Origin: Chloroflexi bacterium OHK40
GTDB lineage: Bacteria > Chloroflexota > Chloroflexia > Chloroflexales > Chloroflexaceae
DNA: 61,182 nucleotides
Reading direction: 5' to 3'
NCBI GenBank assembly: GCA_004367505.1
Contig: SFCB01000245.1
Coordinates: forward strand, 1-61,182
Shown: positions 27,252-36,301 of the stretch, one piece after another
Layout: every line of letters begins with the position of its first letter
Position numbering within the stretch: position 1 is the first letter of the stretch
Made by a program: the position numbers and the translations under genes
The notes under the pieces: generated by a model
The model's database searches: none
What the model was told of the DNA's origin: nothing
Seen by the model: the letters and a program-made list of their open reading frames with translations, nothing else

Positions 27252-27564
27252 TGGCTCTTCGCTCGGGGGGAAGGTGTAAGCCCCCGGCTAGAGCGTTTGG
27301 CCCCTGGCCCGGCTAGCCGAGGAGACCGCACGGATCGCCCGGAGCACCGCGCCACTGCCTACGCCGCCTCTGCGGGCGTCGTTGCAGCTATGGCACGCCT
27401 GTATGTGTACGCCGCTTCGAGCGGTACAGCACAGGCGCGGATGCGAATTGGGCCATCCAGCAGTCATGGCGAACGAGCCTCTCGCTTGCGCCTCTGAGGG
27501 TTGTGAGGCGCGGAACATCTGCTGCTTCACTATAAAAGTAGCATGCCCGGGCGCGAGTTGTCAA
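27252..27564 (-). ncRNA. candidate structured RNA or long 5' leader
   Basis: A strong minus-strand promoter (TTGACA 27564-27559, 18-base spacer, TACTTT 27540-27535) is followed by some 300 bases without a convincing gene. The RNA could form several hairpins: CGCCTC/GAGGCG (27513-27492), a long one with GCCTGT/ACAGGC ends and a CCGCT-CGA-AGCGG core (about 27437-27398), GGCTAG/CTAGCC, and GGGGG/CCCCC (about 27285-27266). An 80-codon frame (27530-27288) has no family resemblance. It matches none of the RNase P, tmRNA or SRP signatures I know, so this may be a leader of the HNH gene, a new RNA or a dispersed repeat. Confidence 0.35.
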
Positions 27565-27795
27565 TTTTTGCCCCGGAGCGCGGCGGTTTCGGGAACACGT
27601 GATGGCATCGTTCGCCCGGCCCGACGGTTGTGGGGCATCCGGGGCCACTCAGCCGTGGTGGCCAGGGGCTTACGCCGGCCCCCGCGCACGTGGGCCTATG
27701 TCCCGCACAGGCAAGGCTGGCACCGCGCAGGGGCCGACCCACACAGGCGGGTGCGCCATTAGCGCCGGGCTCTGCAGCACCCGTGAAGGCACCGC
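27565..27795. other. intergenic region after spermidine-synthase-like gene
   Basis: No gene is seen. ggccac/gtggcc (27643-27648, 27658-27663) can pair around a 9-base loop and may be part of a terminator for the minus-strand gene ending at 27796. Confidence 0.35.
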
Positions 27796-29487
27796 TCAGG
27801 GCAAGGAATCCACGGTACGGCGCGCCGCCTCGCTCACGATCAGCCCGTCGATCAGCTGTTCCACCGGCGCCCAATCATCGGTAAATGGTCGATAGGCCGC
27901 CTGATCGGCGGTAAAGCGGCGAACCGGCCCGAAGCGGCCCTCATTCAGCGCCCAGTACATCACCAGCTGGAGGGCCCGGTAGCGCGGCTCATCCTCTGCG
28001 GCGACGGCCATCCGGGCGGCGTTGGCGGCGAAGTTGGCCGCGCCGTCGCCCACCGGCGTCGTAACGCCTACAAGGATCGCGTTCGAGAATCGCGTGTCGA
28101 TCACATACACCTCGGGGAAGACGGCGAGCATGGTCGAGGCCAGGGCGTTGACCAGCCGGTCGTCGCCGCTGGCCGGCCGCCCGGCGTTCACCACCGCCAC
28201 ACCCCGGGGGCTCAGCCGGGCGCGCACCTCTGCAAAGAACTCCACCGTCGTCAGGTGGAAGGGGATGTACGGCTGATGGTAGGCGTCCATGCCAATAACA
28301 TCGTAGCTCCGCTCGGTGGTGGCAAGCCAGGCGCGAGCATCCTGGGCGTAGGTCGTGTAGTTCGGGAAGGCCGGGTCCTCGTCTTCCATGGCAAAGTAGC
28401 GCCGGCCCACGTCGATGATCGCCGGGTCGATCTCCACGGCGTCGATCAGGGTGTCGGGGCCATAGATCGCCAGAAACTGCTTGGGGATGCTCCCCGCCGC
28501 CGAGCCGAGCAGCGCCAGGCTCCGCACGGCCTCGGGGCCGGCATCGGGGTAGAGGTAAGGCGCCACGGCAAAGTAATCCCACGGGCCGCCGTCGGTCAGC
28601 AGATCCAGGGGGTCGCCCGTCTGCTCGTACTTGAGCCGGTAGATCGAGTGGATGGCCTGGCCCTCATTCAGGATGAGCACACGCCGGGGATCGCTGACTC
28701 CGGAGCTGTAGCGTACCTCCTGGTCGGCCACCTGAATATAGTGATAGGCCGACTCACGCTCGGCGAGCAGGCGGCAGTTGAAGCAGTCGGCACTCTTGAG
28801 CTCCCCGCCGAGGCCCGCATGGGCGCTCGCAAGCGCCGCGACGATCGCGAGGAGCAGGAGCGCCCGCCAGTCGCGCAGGCCGATCGCGCCCAGAGCAACC
28901 AGAAAGGCGGCGAAGAGGAAGATAGTGGCGCTGGTGCCGACGAGCGGGATGAGCACGAGCACGGTGAGGAAGGTGCCAACGATCGAGCCGAGGGTTGAGA
29001 GGGCGGAGATGGTGCCGGCTGTGCGCCCCGCCGCCGCCACGCCCTGTTCGGCCTGTAGGAGCTTGAGCCGCACCGCGAACGGGCCGACCATGGCCATCAG
29101 GATCACCGGGGCGGCGAAGAGCAGTACGACCACCGCCAGCGAGCTCAGGAAGCCGCCCGCAGCCACCGTCTTCAGCGACACCTGAGCCAGGCGCAGGAGC
29201 GGGCGGGCCACGAGGGGGATGATCGCGCAGAGCAGCCCGGCCCATGCGATCAGCCAGTAGAGCAGCCGCCCATCGGGCCGCCGATCGGCCAGCCGGCCAC
29301 CCAGCCAGTAGCCGGCCGCCAGGTAGACGAGCGTCATGCCGATCACGACAGCCCAGATCGGCTGCGAGGTACCGAAGAAGGGCGCCAGCAACCGGGGCAT
29401 CACCATCTCGATCCCAAGCGTGCCGACGCCCGCAAGGAAGACGACGGGCAGGAGCAAGCGATCGCTCAACGGGCTCGGGGTTAGCAC
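27796..29487 (-). CDS. fused membrane / spermidine synthase-like protein
   Basis: A 563-residue protein with about eight hydrophobic segments in its first 230 residues (for example LLLPVVFLAGVGTLGIEMVM and GSIVGTFLTVLVLIPLVGTS). A Rossmann methyltransferase-fold domain of the polyamine synthase type follows: SLALLGSAAGSIPKQFL in place of the glycine-rich loop, DAVEIDPAIIDVGRRYF, and YDVIGMDAYHQPYIP. The motif DAYHQ in place of the catalytic D-x-x-D of SpeE means that true spermidine synthase activity is doubtful. The start codon is GTG. It is followed by no co-directional gene within 500 bases. Confidence 0.85.
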   Translation of the reverse strand: MLTPSPLSDRLLLPVVFLAGVGTLGIEMVMPRLLAPFFGTSQPIWAVVIGMTLVYLAAGYWLGGRLADRRPDGRLLYWLIAWAGLLCAIIPLVARPLLRLAQVSLKTVAAGGFLSSLAVVVLLFAAPVILMAMVGPFAVRLKLLQAEQGVAAAGRTAGTISALSTLGSIVGTFLTVLVLIPLVGTSATIFLFAAFLVALGAIGLRDWRALLLLAIVAALASAHAGLGGELKSADCFNCRLLAERESAYHYIQVADQEVRYSSGVSDPRRVLILNEGQAIHSIYRLKYEQTGDPLDLLTDGGPWDYFAVAPYLYPDAGPEAVRSLALLGSAAGSIPKQFLAIYGPDTLIDAVEIDPAIIDVGRRYFAMEDEDPAFPNYTTYAQDARAWLATTERSYDVIGMDAYHQPYIPFHLTTVEFFAEVRARLSPRGVAVVNAGRPASGDDRLVNALASTMLAVFPEVYVIDTRFSNAILVGVTTPVGDGAANFAANAARMAVAAEDEPRYRALQLVMYWALNEGRFGPVRRFTADQAAYRPFTDDWAPVEQLIDGLIVSEAARRTVDSLP

Positions 29488-29727
29488 AGCTGTCTATCAC
29501 TCATAGCGGTCGAGATGCGGAGCATCTGCGTCGGGCGCCGACCGAACTGGCCTGCCCATCACCATGACGATGGGCATGGGCCGACGAGCGCGTGTTTCGG
29601 AGTGGTTACGTGAGCTGCCGAGGGTTGCAGCGCTTCAGAGCGCCATCCGCGTGCGGTGCTCCGGTTCCTGATGTTCGGTTCCTGGGCGAGAGCACCCGGA
29701 ACCCCGCACGCGGTAGCGGCGAGCGTT

Positions 29728-29985
29728 TCAGCGGATCGCGCCGAGGATCAGATTGTGCAACAGCTGGATGAGCAGCATAGCCACGAGCGGCGAGAGGTCG
29801 ATCATGCCGATGCTCGGCAGGATGCTGCGGATAGGGGCGAGAATCGGCTCAGTGATCTCGCGCAAGATCTGGGTGATACGCATGTTGCCCATGGGATCGA
29901 TCCATGAGATCAGCACGCGGCCGAGGATGGCGAACAGCAGCACGTTGAAGAGCAAGTTGATGAACGTGACAATGTAGCCGGACAT
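29728..29985 (-). CDS. YggT family membrane protein
   Basis: 85 residues with two transmembrane helices (FINLLFNVLLFAILGRVLISW and LSPLVAMLLIQLLHNLILG) and the conserved RITEPILAPIR-type loop (REITEPILAPIRSILP). The family is linked to osmotic tolerance or cell-division-site organisation, without a proven biochemical role. It lies 70 bases downstream of hisD on the same strand. Confidence 0.92.
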   Translation of the reverse strand: MSGYIVTFINLLFNVLLFAILGRVLISWIDPMGNMRITQILREITEPILAPIRSILPSIGMIDLSPLVAMLLIQLLHNLILGAIR

Positions 29986-30055
29986 GCGAGGGCGCCTTTC
30001 TCACGAGCGATGACGGGTCGGCGGGCATTGCCGACTGCGTGCGACCAACAGCGTC

Positions 30056-31342
30056 CTACGGCTCCAGCCGCGCGCGCACTGCGGCCGCGTGGGCAAAGAG
30101 CCCCTCGGCCTCGGCAATCCGGCGAGCGGCGGGGCCGATGCGCGCCAGGGCTGCGCCGTTCAGCCCCACCAGCGAAATGACCTTGCGGAAATCGTCCACG
30201 TTCACCGGCGAGGCAAAGCGGGCCGTGCCTTCGGTGGGCATGATGTGCGAGGGGCCGGCAAGATAGTCGCCCAGCACCTCGAACGACTGCTCGCCGAGGA
30301 AGATCCCACCCGCGTTGCGCACCTTGCCCACGTAGGCCCACGGGTCGGTCAGAAGCAGGCACAGGTGCTCGGGACCGTAGTCGTTCGCGAGGGCGAAGGC
30401 GGTATCCAGGTCGGGCACGAGCACGATCGCGCCACGGCTCTTCACCGCCTCGGCCGCCGCCCGGGCGCTCGGCCCGGGGAGGGCCTCGAGTTGCTGGCCG
30501 ACCTCGGCCTGCACCGCCCTGGCGAGGGCCGGCGAGTCGGTCAGCAGGATGGCGCTGGCCTCCACATGCTCGGCCTGGGCCAGCAAGTCGGCCGCTACCA
30601 GCCGTGGCGCCGCGTGCCCATCGGCGATCACCAGCGTCTCCGTCGGTCCGGGCAGGCTCTCAACCCCAACCGCCCCGTAGACCAGCCGCTTGGCCTGGAT
30701 CACATAGCGGTTCCCCGGGCCGGCGATCTTGTCCACCCGGGGCACAGACTCCGTGCCATACGCCATGGCCGCAATCGCCTGGGCTCCACCGACGGCAAAG
30801 ACCTGATCGACCCCCACCAGGTGGGCCGCCGCGAGCACCAGCTGCGCGGGCACGCCCGTCTCTCGCTGGGGCGGCGAGCAGACGACAATCTGCTCGACAC
30901 CGGCAACCCGCGCGGGCACCGCCGCGTGGATCAACGACGATGGCAGCGGCGCCGCCCCGCCCGGAACGTAGACGCCGACCCGCTGGAGTGGCACCACCAG
31001 CTGGCCCCGTGCTCCTTCGACGCTAAAGTCGACCCAGGAGTTGCGGATCTGGCGCTCATGGAAGCGGCGGATCTCGGCGACGGCCAGCTCCAATGCCTCT
31101 CGCAAGGCCCGGTCAAGCCCATCGGCGGCGGCGGCCCACACCTGGCGCGGTACCTCCAGCACCTCCGGGGCCACGCCATCATAGCGCGCGCTGAATGCAC
31201 GCACAGCCGCGTCGCCCCGGGCACGCACCTCGGCGATAATCGCCGCTACCGCCTGGGCCGTGGCATGGTCTTCGTCTAATGGCCCACGCCGCAGGACACC
31301 TGCCCGTGCCTCGGCAAGGTTCTCCACAATGGGGATGGGCAT
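30056..31342 (-). CDS. hisD: histidinol dehydrogenase
   Basis: Last enzyme of histidine biosynthesis, oxidising L-histidinol to histidine with two NAD+. The 428-residue protein has the family landmarks: VYVPGGAAPLPSSLIH, GGAQAIAAMAYGTESVP with KIAGPGNRYV, the zinc-binding region LAQAEHVEA, NDYGPEHLCLL, and LPTEGTARFASPV-like MPTEGTARFASPVNVDDF. Other his genes are not in the window. A TATAAT (31381-31376) lies upstream on this strand. Confidence 0.97.
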   Translation of the reverse strand: MPIPIVENLAEARAGVLRRGPLDEDHATAQAVAAIIAEVRARGDAAVRAFSARYDGVAPEVLEVPRQVWAAAADGLDRALREALELAVAEIRRFHERQIRNSWVDFSVEGARGQLVVPLQRVGVYVPGGAAPLPSSLIHAAVPARVAGVEQIVVCSPPQRETGVPAQLVLAAAHLVGVDQVFAVGGAQAIAAMAYGTESVPRVDKIAGPGNRYVIQAKRLVYGAVGVESLPGPTETLVIADGHAAPRLVAADLLAQAEHVEASAILLTDSPALARAVQAEVGQQLEALPGPSARAAAEAVKSRGAIVLVPDLDTAFALANDYGPEHLCLLLTDPWAYVGKVRNAGGIFLGEQSFEVLGDYLAGPSHIMPTEGTARFASPVNVDDFRKVISLVGLNGAALARIGPAARRIAEAEGLFAHAAAVRARLEP

Positions 31343-31375
31343 CAGCCAGCCTTTCCTTCACCACTGTCTCAACAC

Positions 31376-31381
31376 ATTATA
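31376..31381 (-). promoter_or_regulatory. -10 box of hisD
   Basis: TATAAT on the minus strand, 34 bases before the hisD start. The -35 position (around 31404-31399) does not match the consensus. Confidence 0.5.
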
Positions 31382-31464
31382 CCGCCACCCCGCCCCGCTT
31401 CGCGTGTCGTCGCGATTAGCGCAGCCGAAACCGCGCCACAGCGCGGATCTTTGGCAGAGAACGC

Positions 31465-31493
31465 TTGACAGGTACGACTCTATCGCGTATGAT
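31465..31493 (+). promoter_or_regulatory. consensus promoter of repeat surface protein gene
   Basis: TTGACA (31465-31470), a 17-base spacer and TATGAT (31488-31493). The start of the next gene is 115 bases downstream. A second TATGAT at 31593-31598 lies close to the start codon. Confidence 0.8.
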
Positions 31494-31607
31494 GGCTTCA
31501 GCGCAGTGTAAACCATAAACACGCCCCACCTGGCCCCATGCTTGGTGTATGTCGTGCTGATCGGGCGTTGTTCGCCTGGATTCGTTTTACGCTATGATGA
31601 GGTCACC

Positions 31608-32567
31608 ATGAGCCAGCTGCGAGGACGTTGGGCAGGGTTGCTGGTCCTGCTGACGGTGGCCGTTCTGCTCGGGTCTGCGCCAGCCGCTCCCGCCCAGGCC
31701 CAGGGCAAGATCTACTTCCCGCAAACGGGGCACTTCCTGGGCGGCGCGTTTCGCTCCTACTGGGAGCGCAACGGCGGCGTTGAGCTCTTCGGCTACCCCG
31801 TCTCGCCCGAGTTCGTTCGTAACGCGGATGGGCGGGTAGCCCAGTACTTCGAGCGGGCCCGCTTTGAGCTGGACGTGGTGAACAACAATGCGGTGATCAG
31901 CCTCGGGCTGGTCGGTCGCGAGTATCTCGCGGCCACCGGGCAGGGCTTTCCGCCCGTCGCACCGGTGCGCGCCCCGGGGTTGCGCTTCTTCCCGGAGACG
32001 GGCCACACCCTGCGCGGCGAGTTTCGCAACTTCTGGGAGCGCCGGGGTGGCCTGGCCCGCTTCGGCTACCCGATCAGCGAGGAGCTCGTTCAGCAACTGG
32101 ACGATGGGCGCAACTACCTGGTGCAATACTTTGAACGAGCCCGCTTCGAGCTGGTGGGGAACCGCGTGCGGCTAGGGCTGCTCGGCAGCTTCCTGGTGCC
32201 ATGCCAGCTTCGCCCCGGCTTCCCCGTCACTGCTCCACCGAGCGGGCCGGTGCCGGAGGGCAACTCCGACCGCTGCGGTGCGATCCCCAACTTCGCCTCC
32301 CGCGTCTTCCCCGACCCGAGCACCCCGGGCACCACGCTCGGCTTTGAGGCCGGCGGCTACCAGCGCGGCGAGGAGGTTGCGCTCTGGCTGAACATCCCGG
32401 GTGGCAGCGTGCGCGCCCTGCCCTACCGCGCCATCGCCGACTTCGACGGCGTGGTGCTGATCGGCTTCCGCACCGAGAGCCGTGACCCGCTGGGTAACTG
32501 GTCGATCGTTGGCCAGGGCCTCAGGAGCGGCCGGGTCAACGTGGCGACCTTCCGGCTCACGCGCTAG
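31608..32567 (+). CDS. secreted protein with two FWERxGGLxxFGYP repeats
   Basis: 319 residues. A signal peptide (LLVLLTVAVLLGSAPAAPAQAQ) is followed by two repeats of about 75 residues (30-105 and 115-190). Each has FPxTGHxLxGxFRxxWERxGG, FGYP and VAQYFERARFEL or VQYFERARFEL. The last third (about 215-319) is a separate beta-rich domain beginning CGAIPNFASRVFPDP and containing GFEAGGYQRGEEVALWLN. It is a paralogue of the protein at 10320-11600 but has a different C-terminal domain. ATG 31608 starts the signal peptide; the longer frame from 31542 is not needed. Confidence 0.8.
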   Translation: MSQLRGRWAGLLVLLTVAVLLGSAPAAPAQAQGKIYFPQTGHFLGGAFRSYWERNGGVELFGYPVSPEFVRNADGRVAQYFERARFELDVVNNNAVISLGLVGREYLAATGQGFPPVAPVRAPGLRFFPETGHTLRGEFRNFWERRGGLARFGYPISEELVQQLDDGRNYLVQYFERARFELVGNRVRLGLLGSFLVPCQLRPGFPVTAPPSGPVPEGNSDRCGAIPNFASRVFPDPSTPGTTLGFEAGGYQRGEEVALWLNIPGGSVRALPYRAIADFDGVVLIGFRTESRDPLGNWSIVGQGLRSGRVNVATFRLTR

Positions 32568-32599
32568 TGCAGCCGTCCAGAAGCCGCCTGCCGGTTGCC

Positions 32600-32656
32600 G
32601 GGAGCGCGGGCGTCCTGCACGCATCCAGCCGGGGCGGGGGAGATGCCCGCGCTCCC
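32600..32656. repeat. 12-bp inverted repeat in intergenic region
   Basis: gggagcgcgggc (32600-32611) and gcccgcgctccc (32645-32656) are perfectly complementary around a 33-base loop. It may terminate the upstream gene, or be a REP-like dispersed element; I cannot test copy number from one window. The remaining 32657-32883 shows no gene. Confidence 0.5.
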
Positions 32657-32883
32657 AGGCCACACGGGGAAACAACCATCCGGCGTGGACGACTCGCGTG
32701 ACGGTGGTGCCATCAGCGCCGCGAGGGGTGGAAACTGGCCGTGGTGCGCGCAGCCCACGGCGGCATTGTGGGGGTGCTCGGACATCCCGCGCGCCTGGCC
32801 CCGCAAGCGGAAGTGTTCCGAGCAGTGCTCCAGGCGGCGTTTCGGCGGCTCGCCACATGCGCGCACAACGGGAACTGGCAACC

Positions 32884-34170
32884 TTACGGCCGGGCCTCGA
32901 GCAGTAGCTGCACGTCGGTTGGGGTTGTTTCACCCGCCCGCAGCACGCTGAGGGTAATCGTGTCGCCTGGCTCGTGGTTCAGGTCGAGCAGGCCGATCAG
33001 CTGGTCACCATCGGCCACCGGCGTCCCGTTGATCGCCACGATGATATCGCCGCCCACACGCAGAGGAAAGCCGTTCACCTGCTCCTCGCGGTTACCCGCG
33101 CGCAGTCCCGCATCGGCGGCGGGGCTCTCGGGCCGCACATCGGTCACCAGCACACCCCGCTGCACGGGTAGCCCCAGGCGCTCGGCAAGCAGCGCGTCCA
33201 CCGAGAACATGCTGATGCCCATCCAGGGGTGCCGGTAGCTTCCATCGCGGATGAGCGCCGGAACGACCTTGCGCACCGTGCTTGCCGGCACCGCGTAGCC
33301 TACGCCCTCGAAAGAGTCGCCACCCTGGCTCACGGCGATCGCCGTGTTCACCCCGATCACCTCGCCGCGCACGCTGAGTAGCGGGCCGCCGGAATTGCCG
33401 GGGTTGATCGCCGCATCAGTCTGGATGATGTTCGGGATGCTGAAGGTACCGAACTGGCGGGTGGGGCCACGCAGTGTGCGCCCGAGCCCGCTCACAACAC
33501 CGACGGTAAGGGTATTCTGCTCGCCGAATGGGCTCCCGATCGCTACGGCCGTCTGCCCAACCTCAACCTCGCGTGACTCACCGAGCGGCAAGGGCGCTAC
33601 ACCGCTCGGCAGCTGGCGCACTTTGATCACGGCAAGGTCGCTATCGGGATCGGTACCGATCAACTCGGCAAGGGCTGTTGTCCCGTCCGACCAGCGCACC
33701 TGGAGTTGGGTGGCGCCCTCAACCACATGATTGTTGGTAACGATATGGCCCTGGTCGTCGTAGAGGAAGCCCGAGCCCTGGCCGCGCAGGCTGTCGGGCA
33801 GGCCGGGCACCTGGGGGTGATCATCGGGCAGGTTGCCACCAATAACCTCGATGCTCACAACCGCCGGGCTTGCGCGCCGGTACAGCTCAACCAGCAGGCG
33901 CTCCTGGTCCACCAGGGCACTGCTGAGGGCCGGATCGATCGTGGGCTGGGGCGGGATCGTCGGCAACGGCGCATCGGTGGGCCGGGGCGGGCGCACTGTC
34001 GCGGTTGCTTCAGGACGGGCCTGGGCCTGGGCCATGGCCGCAACCTGGGTCTGGATAGCCTCGACCGTCGGGTCCTGGCGCTGCCCAAAGGGTGCGCCAC
34101 CGAGGCTGCATCCGGCCAGCGTGAGCGTGAGCAGGCCGCCGACCGCTGAGGTGGCTAGGCGTCGTCGCAT
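32884..34170 (-). CDS. HtrA/DegP-like serine protease, lipoprotein
   Basis: 428 residues from ATG 34170. A lipobox (TLTLAGCSLGG) predicts lipidation, so the enzyme is tethered outside the membrane. The trypsin-like domain has the catalytic triad in IVTNNHVVEGA (His), DSDLAVIKV (Asp) and NPGNSGGPLL (Ser). One PDZ domain follows (RGVLVTDVRPESPAADAGLRAGN; GDIIVAINGTPV). Extracytoplasmic protein quality control is the usual role. The gene ends facing the repeat surface protein gene and starts after DUF2085. Confidence 0.94.
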   Translation of the reverse strand: MRRRLATSAVGGLLTLTLAGCSLGGAPFGQRQDPTVEAIQTQVAAMAQAQARPEATATVRPPRPTDAPLPTIPPQPTIDPALSSALVDQERLLVELYRRASPAVVSIEVIGGNLPDDHPQVPGLPDSLRGQGSGFLYDDQGHIVTNNHVVEGATQLQVRWSDGTTALAELIGTDPDSDLAVIKVRQLPSGVAPLPLGESREVEVGQTAVAIGSPFGEQNTLTVGVVSGLGRTLRGPTRQFGTFSIPNIIQTDAAINPGNSGGPLLSVRGEVIGVNTAIAVSQGGDSFEGVGYAVPASTVRKVVPALIRDGSYRHPWMGISMFSVDALLAERLGLPVQRGVLVTDVRPESPAADAGLRAGNREEQVNGFPLRVGGDIIVAINGTPVADGDQLIGLLDLNHEPGDTITLSVLRAGETTPTDVQLLLEARP

Positions 34171-34276
34171 AGGTATCGTATCTCGGGTGAGTCCTTGAAC
34201 AGGCGCGTGTCGTCTCGCTGCATGATACCGCAGCCCTACGCGCCGATCGCCCGGCCTGAGTAAGAGTTGTATGAGA

Positions 34277-34858
34277 CTATTGGGTATGCCGTGGGGCCCA
34301 GAGTCCCGGCCAGGCGGCACAGAAGCAGAGGCCAGCCGCAAACCCCGCCAGGGCGCCATTGAGCAGGATCAGCCCCAGCGGCGCGAACCACCACCCTGCG
34401 TCATGGCCCACGATCTCCAGGGGCCAGAGCAGAAATGGCAGCGCGGCGAGGGCCAGGCGCGCGGCCCACGGCAAGCCCCGGTACCACCAGAGGGCGGCCC
34501 AAAGCGGTCCAGCAGCCCCTCGCACGCCCGGGGCCAATCCCTCATCAGTCCTGGTGAACTGGCCGACTACAATCCGGGCGACCCACAGGCCGATCGTTGC
34601 GCCCCAGCAGCGGGCGCATACCGCCATCGGCAGGCCCAGCAGCAGCAACGATCGCTCGGGGGTCGGGCAGACGTAGGTCGCCAGGAGCTCGCGAGCGAGT
34701 ACACCACTCTCCGCGAGCAAGGGCAACTCGCTCGCCCGCAACAGTGGCGAGAGGATTGGCCCGAGAAACAGCGTCCAGAGTAGCGCATCAAAGGGCCAGA
34801 CGGGCCAGCGCGGCGGATCGGCCCGCCGGCTGCGCAGGGTCATTGTCACCATCTTCAA
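34277..34858 (-). CDS. DUF2085 membrane protein
   Basis: 193 residues with about four hydrophobic segments. The family signature is a Cys-rich loop and helix, YVCPTPERSLLLLGLPMAVCARCWGATIGLW, comparable to the CHQxPERSF...CARCxG pattern of DUF2085. The three Cys residues suggest metal or redox binding, but the family function is unknown. It may share a transcript with the downstream htrA-like gene (106-base gap). Confidence 0.85.
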   Translation of the reverse strand: MKMVTMTLRSRRADPPRWPVWPFDALLWTLFLGPILSPLLRASELPLLAESGVLARELLATYVCPTPERSLLLLGLPMAVCARCWGATIGLWVARIVVGQFTRTDEGLAPGVRGAAGPLWAALWWYRGLPWAARLALAALPFLLWPLEIVGHDAGWWFAPLGLILLNGALAGFAAGLCFCAAWPGLWAPRHTQ

Positions 34859-35012
34859 CTCGCTCTACGCCCGCGTGAATCACGACGGTGATTCGGCAGG
34901 ATTGACCTTCCCTCTGCGAGAGCCGCCCCGCTGGAGCGGAACCGCCCCACTGGGCCAGAGCCGCCCCGCTGGGTCGTCCGGACTATGGAGGATCTGTGTG
35001 GTGGCCTATTGC

Positions 35013-36008
35013 TCAGCCCAGCTTCCGTACGTCCCACCAGATCCCCGGCAGGCGCGCGAGCTTCTCGCGCAGGCTCAGATGCGCGCGGCGGGTGTGGGCA
35101 TCGTAACCATTGGCGGCGAGCTTGTCAAGGATGCCACGGTACACCCGGGCAGCTGCTCCGATCGCCAGCCGGCTCTCGGGGGGCAGCAGGGCGATCCCCG
35201 GCCAGCTTTCGTCGTACAGGCGCTGGGCCCGCTGTACCTCGAAGCGCATCAGGCGACGGAAGCGCTCGTCGAGCACCCCCGCGAGGATCTCGTCGGCCGT
35301 GAGGCCAAAGCGCTCGAGATCTTCCTGGGGAAGGTACACGCGGCCACGTTGCGCATCCTCGCCGACGTCGCGGAGGATGTTGGTGAGCTGGAGCGCCACG
35401 CCGAGCTTGATCGCATAGGGCTCGGCACCCGGCGCGTGGCCGGTAATGCCCATCACCAGCAGGCCGACGACCGAGGCCACCCGGTAGCAGTAGAGCCACA
35501 GATCCGCGAATGTCGCGTAGCGCTGGATGGTCAGGTCCATCGCCACACCGGCCAGCAACTCATCAACCAGCGCAGCGGGCAGGCCGTAGCGGGCGCGTGT
35601 ATCGTGCCAGGCCACCAGCACCGGGTTGTGGTGGGCGGGGGCATTGCCCCGGGCCTGGTGAACCCAGGCCGCCAGGGCCCGCGCTGGATCGTCAGTCGCG
35701 AGGTCGACCGTATCGTCGGTCGTGCGGCAGAAGGCGTACAGCGCTCGCACAGCCCGGCGCTTCTCCACGTCCAGAAATTGGGAGCTAAAGTAGAAGCTCT
35801 TGGAATGGCGCCGGATGATCCGCTCGCACTCCGCGTAGGCCTCTGCGATGGCGTGAGGTGGATGAGGGTGCCACTCATCGGTGCCAGGATGGGGCGCCAG
35901 GTCGGTGAGGTGAAAGAGTAAGGCCAGCTGCTCCTCGGCGGGGAGCGGTTGAGCCAGGCGGGCGACCGTAGCGCCGAGCGCAAGCGAAGGGACAGTCTTC
36001 AACGTCAC
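35013..36008 (-). CDS. crtB: phytoene/squalene synthase family, likely phytoene synthase
   Basis: GTG 36008 is the start because AAGGAGAG lies 6 bases upstream. The 331-residue protein joins two prenyl diphosphates head to head. Both Asp-rich motifs are present: RTTDDTVD with the preceding HSKSFYFSSQFLD, and LTNILRDVGEDAQRGRVYLP. Phytoene synthase (first committed carotenoid step) is the best call because a CarH-type regulator gene lies just upstream and its operator repeats abut this promoter; squalene-type enzymes are the alternative. No desaturase or cyclase genes are adjacent. Confidence 0.9.
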   Translation of the reverse strand: MTLKTVPSLALGATVARLAQPLPAEEQLALLFHLTDLAPHPGTDEWHPHPPHAIAEAYAECERIIRRHSKSFYFSSQFLDVEKRRAVRALYAFCRTTDDTVDLATDDPARALAAWVHQARGNAPAHHNPVLVAWHDTRARYGLPAALVDELLAGVAMDLTIQRYATFADLWLYCYRVASVVGLLVMGITGHAPGAEPYAIKLGVALQLTNILRDVGEDAQRGRVYLPQEDLERFGLTADEILAGVLDERFRRLMRFEVQRAQRLYDESWPGIALLPPESRLAIGAAARVYRGILDKLAANGYDAHTRRAHLSLREKLARLPGIWWDVRKLG

Positions 36009-36268
36009 GCAACTCTCCTTGGTACGCGGTGCATCCATGGGCATGTGCCCGTGCGCACCGGGCGGTCGGCGGGCTGACCGGACGCAGGGGTGCATGGACG
36101 TGAGACACGTGGCCCGGTTGCTGCCGGCCCACGAGACCGACAGACGGTTAGCTACGGTGTACGGGCGGTTGCAGTCACCAGGTGCCTATCATCGAGCCGG
36201 TACTTCGCAGCGCCCCAGGCTACCACAACCGTCAAGCCAGGTGATCTGTGTCGAACAGTGCTACCTTC

Positions 36269-36297
36269 ATCATACGTGAATCGTAGCATAAAGGCAA
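36269..36297 (-). promoter_or_regulatory. crtB promoter
   Basis: TTGCCT (36297-36292), a 17-base spacer and TATGAT (36274-36269) on the minus strand. The transcript would start near 36262, giving a leader of about 250 bases before crtB. Confidence 0.75.
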
Positions 36298-36301
36298 CTG
36301 A

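Noticed and set aside
27288-27530. 80-codon minus-strand frame after a strong promoter
   Set aside because: The composition looks random and hairpins dominate the stretch, so it is not called as a gene.
27796-29487. Calling this gene a true spermidine synthase (speE)
   Set aside because: The glycine-rich loop and catalytic Asp motif are altered and a large membrane domain is fused, so only a family-like call is justified.
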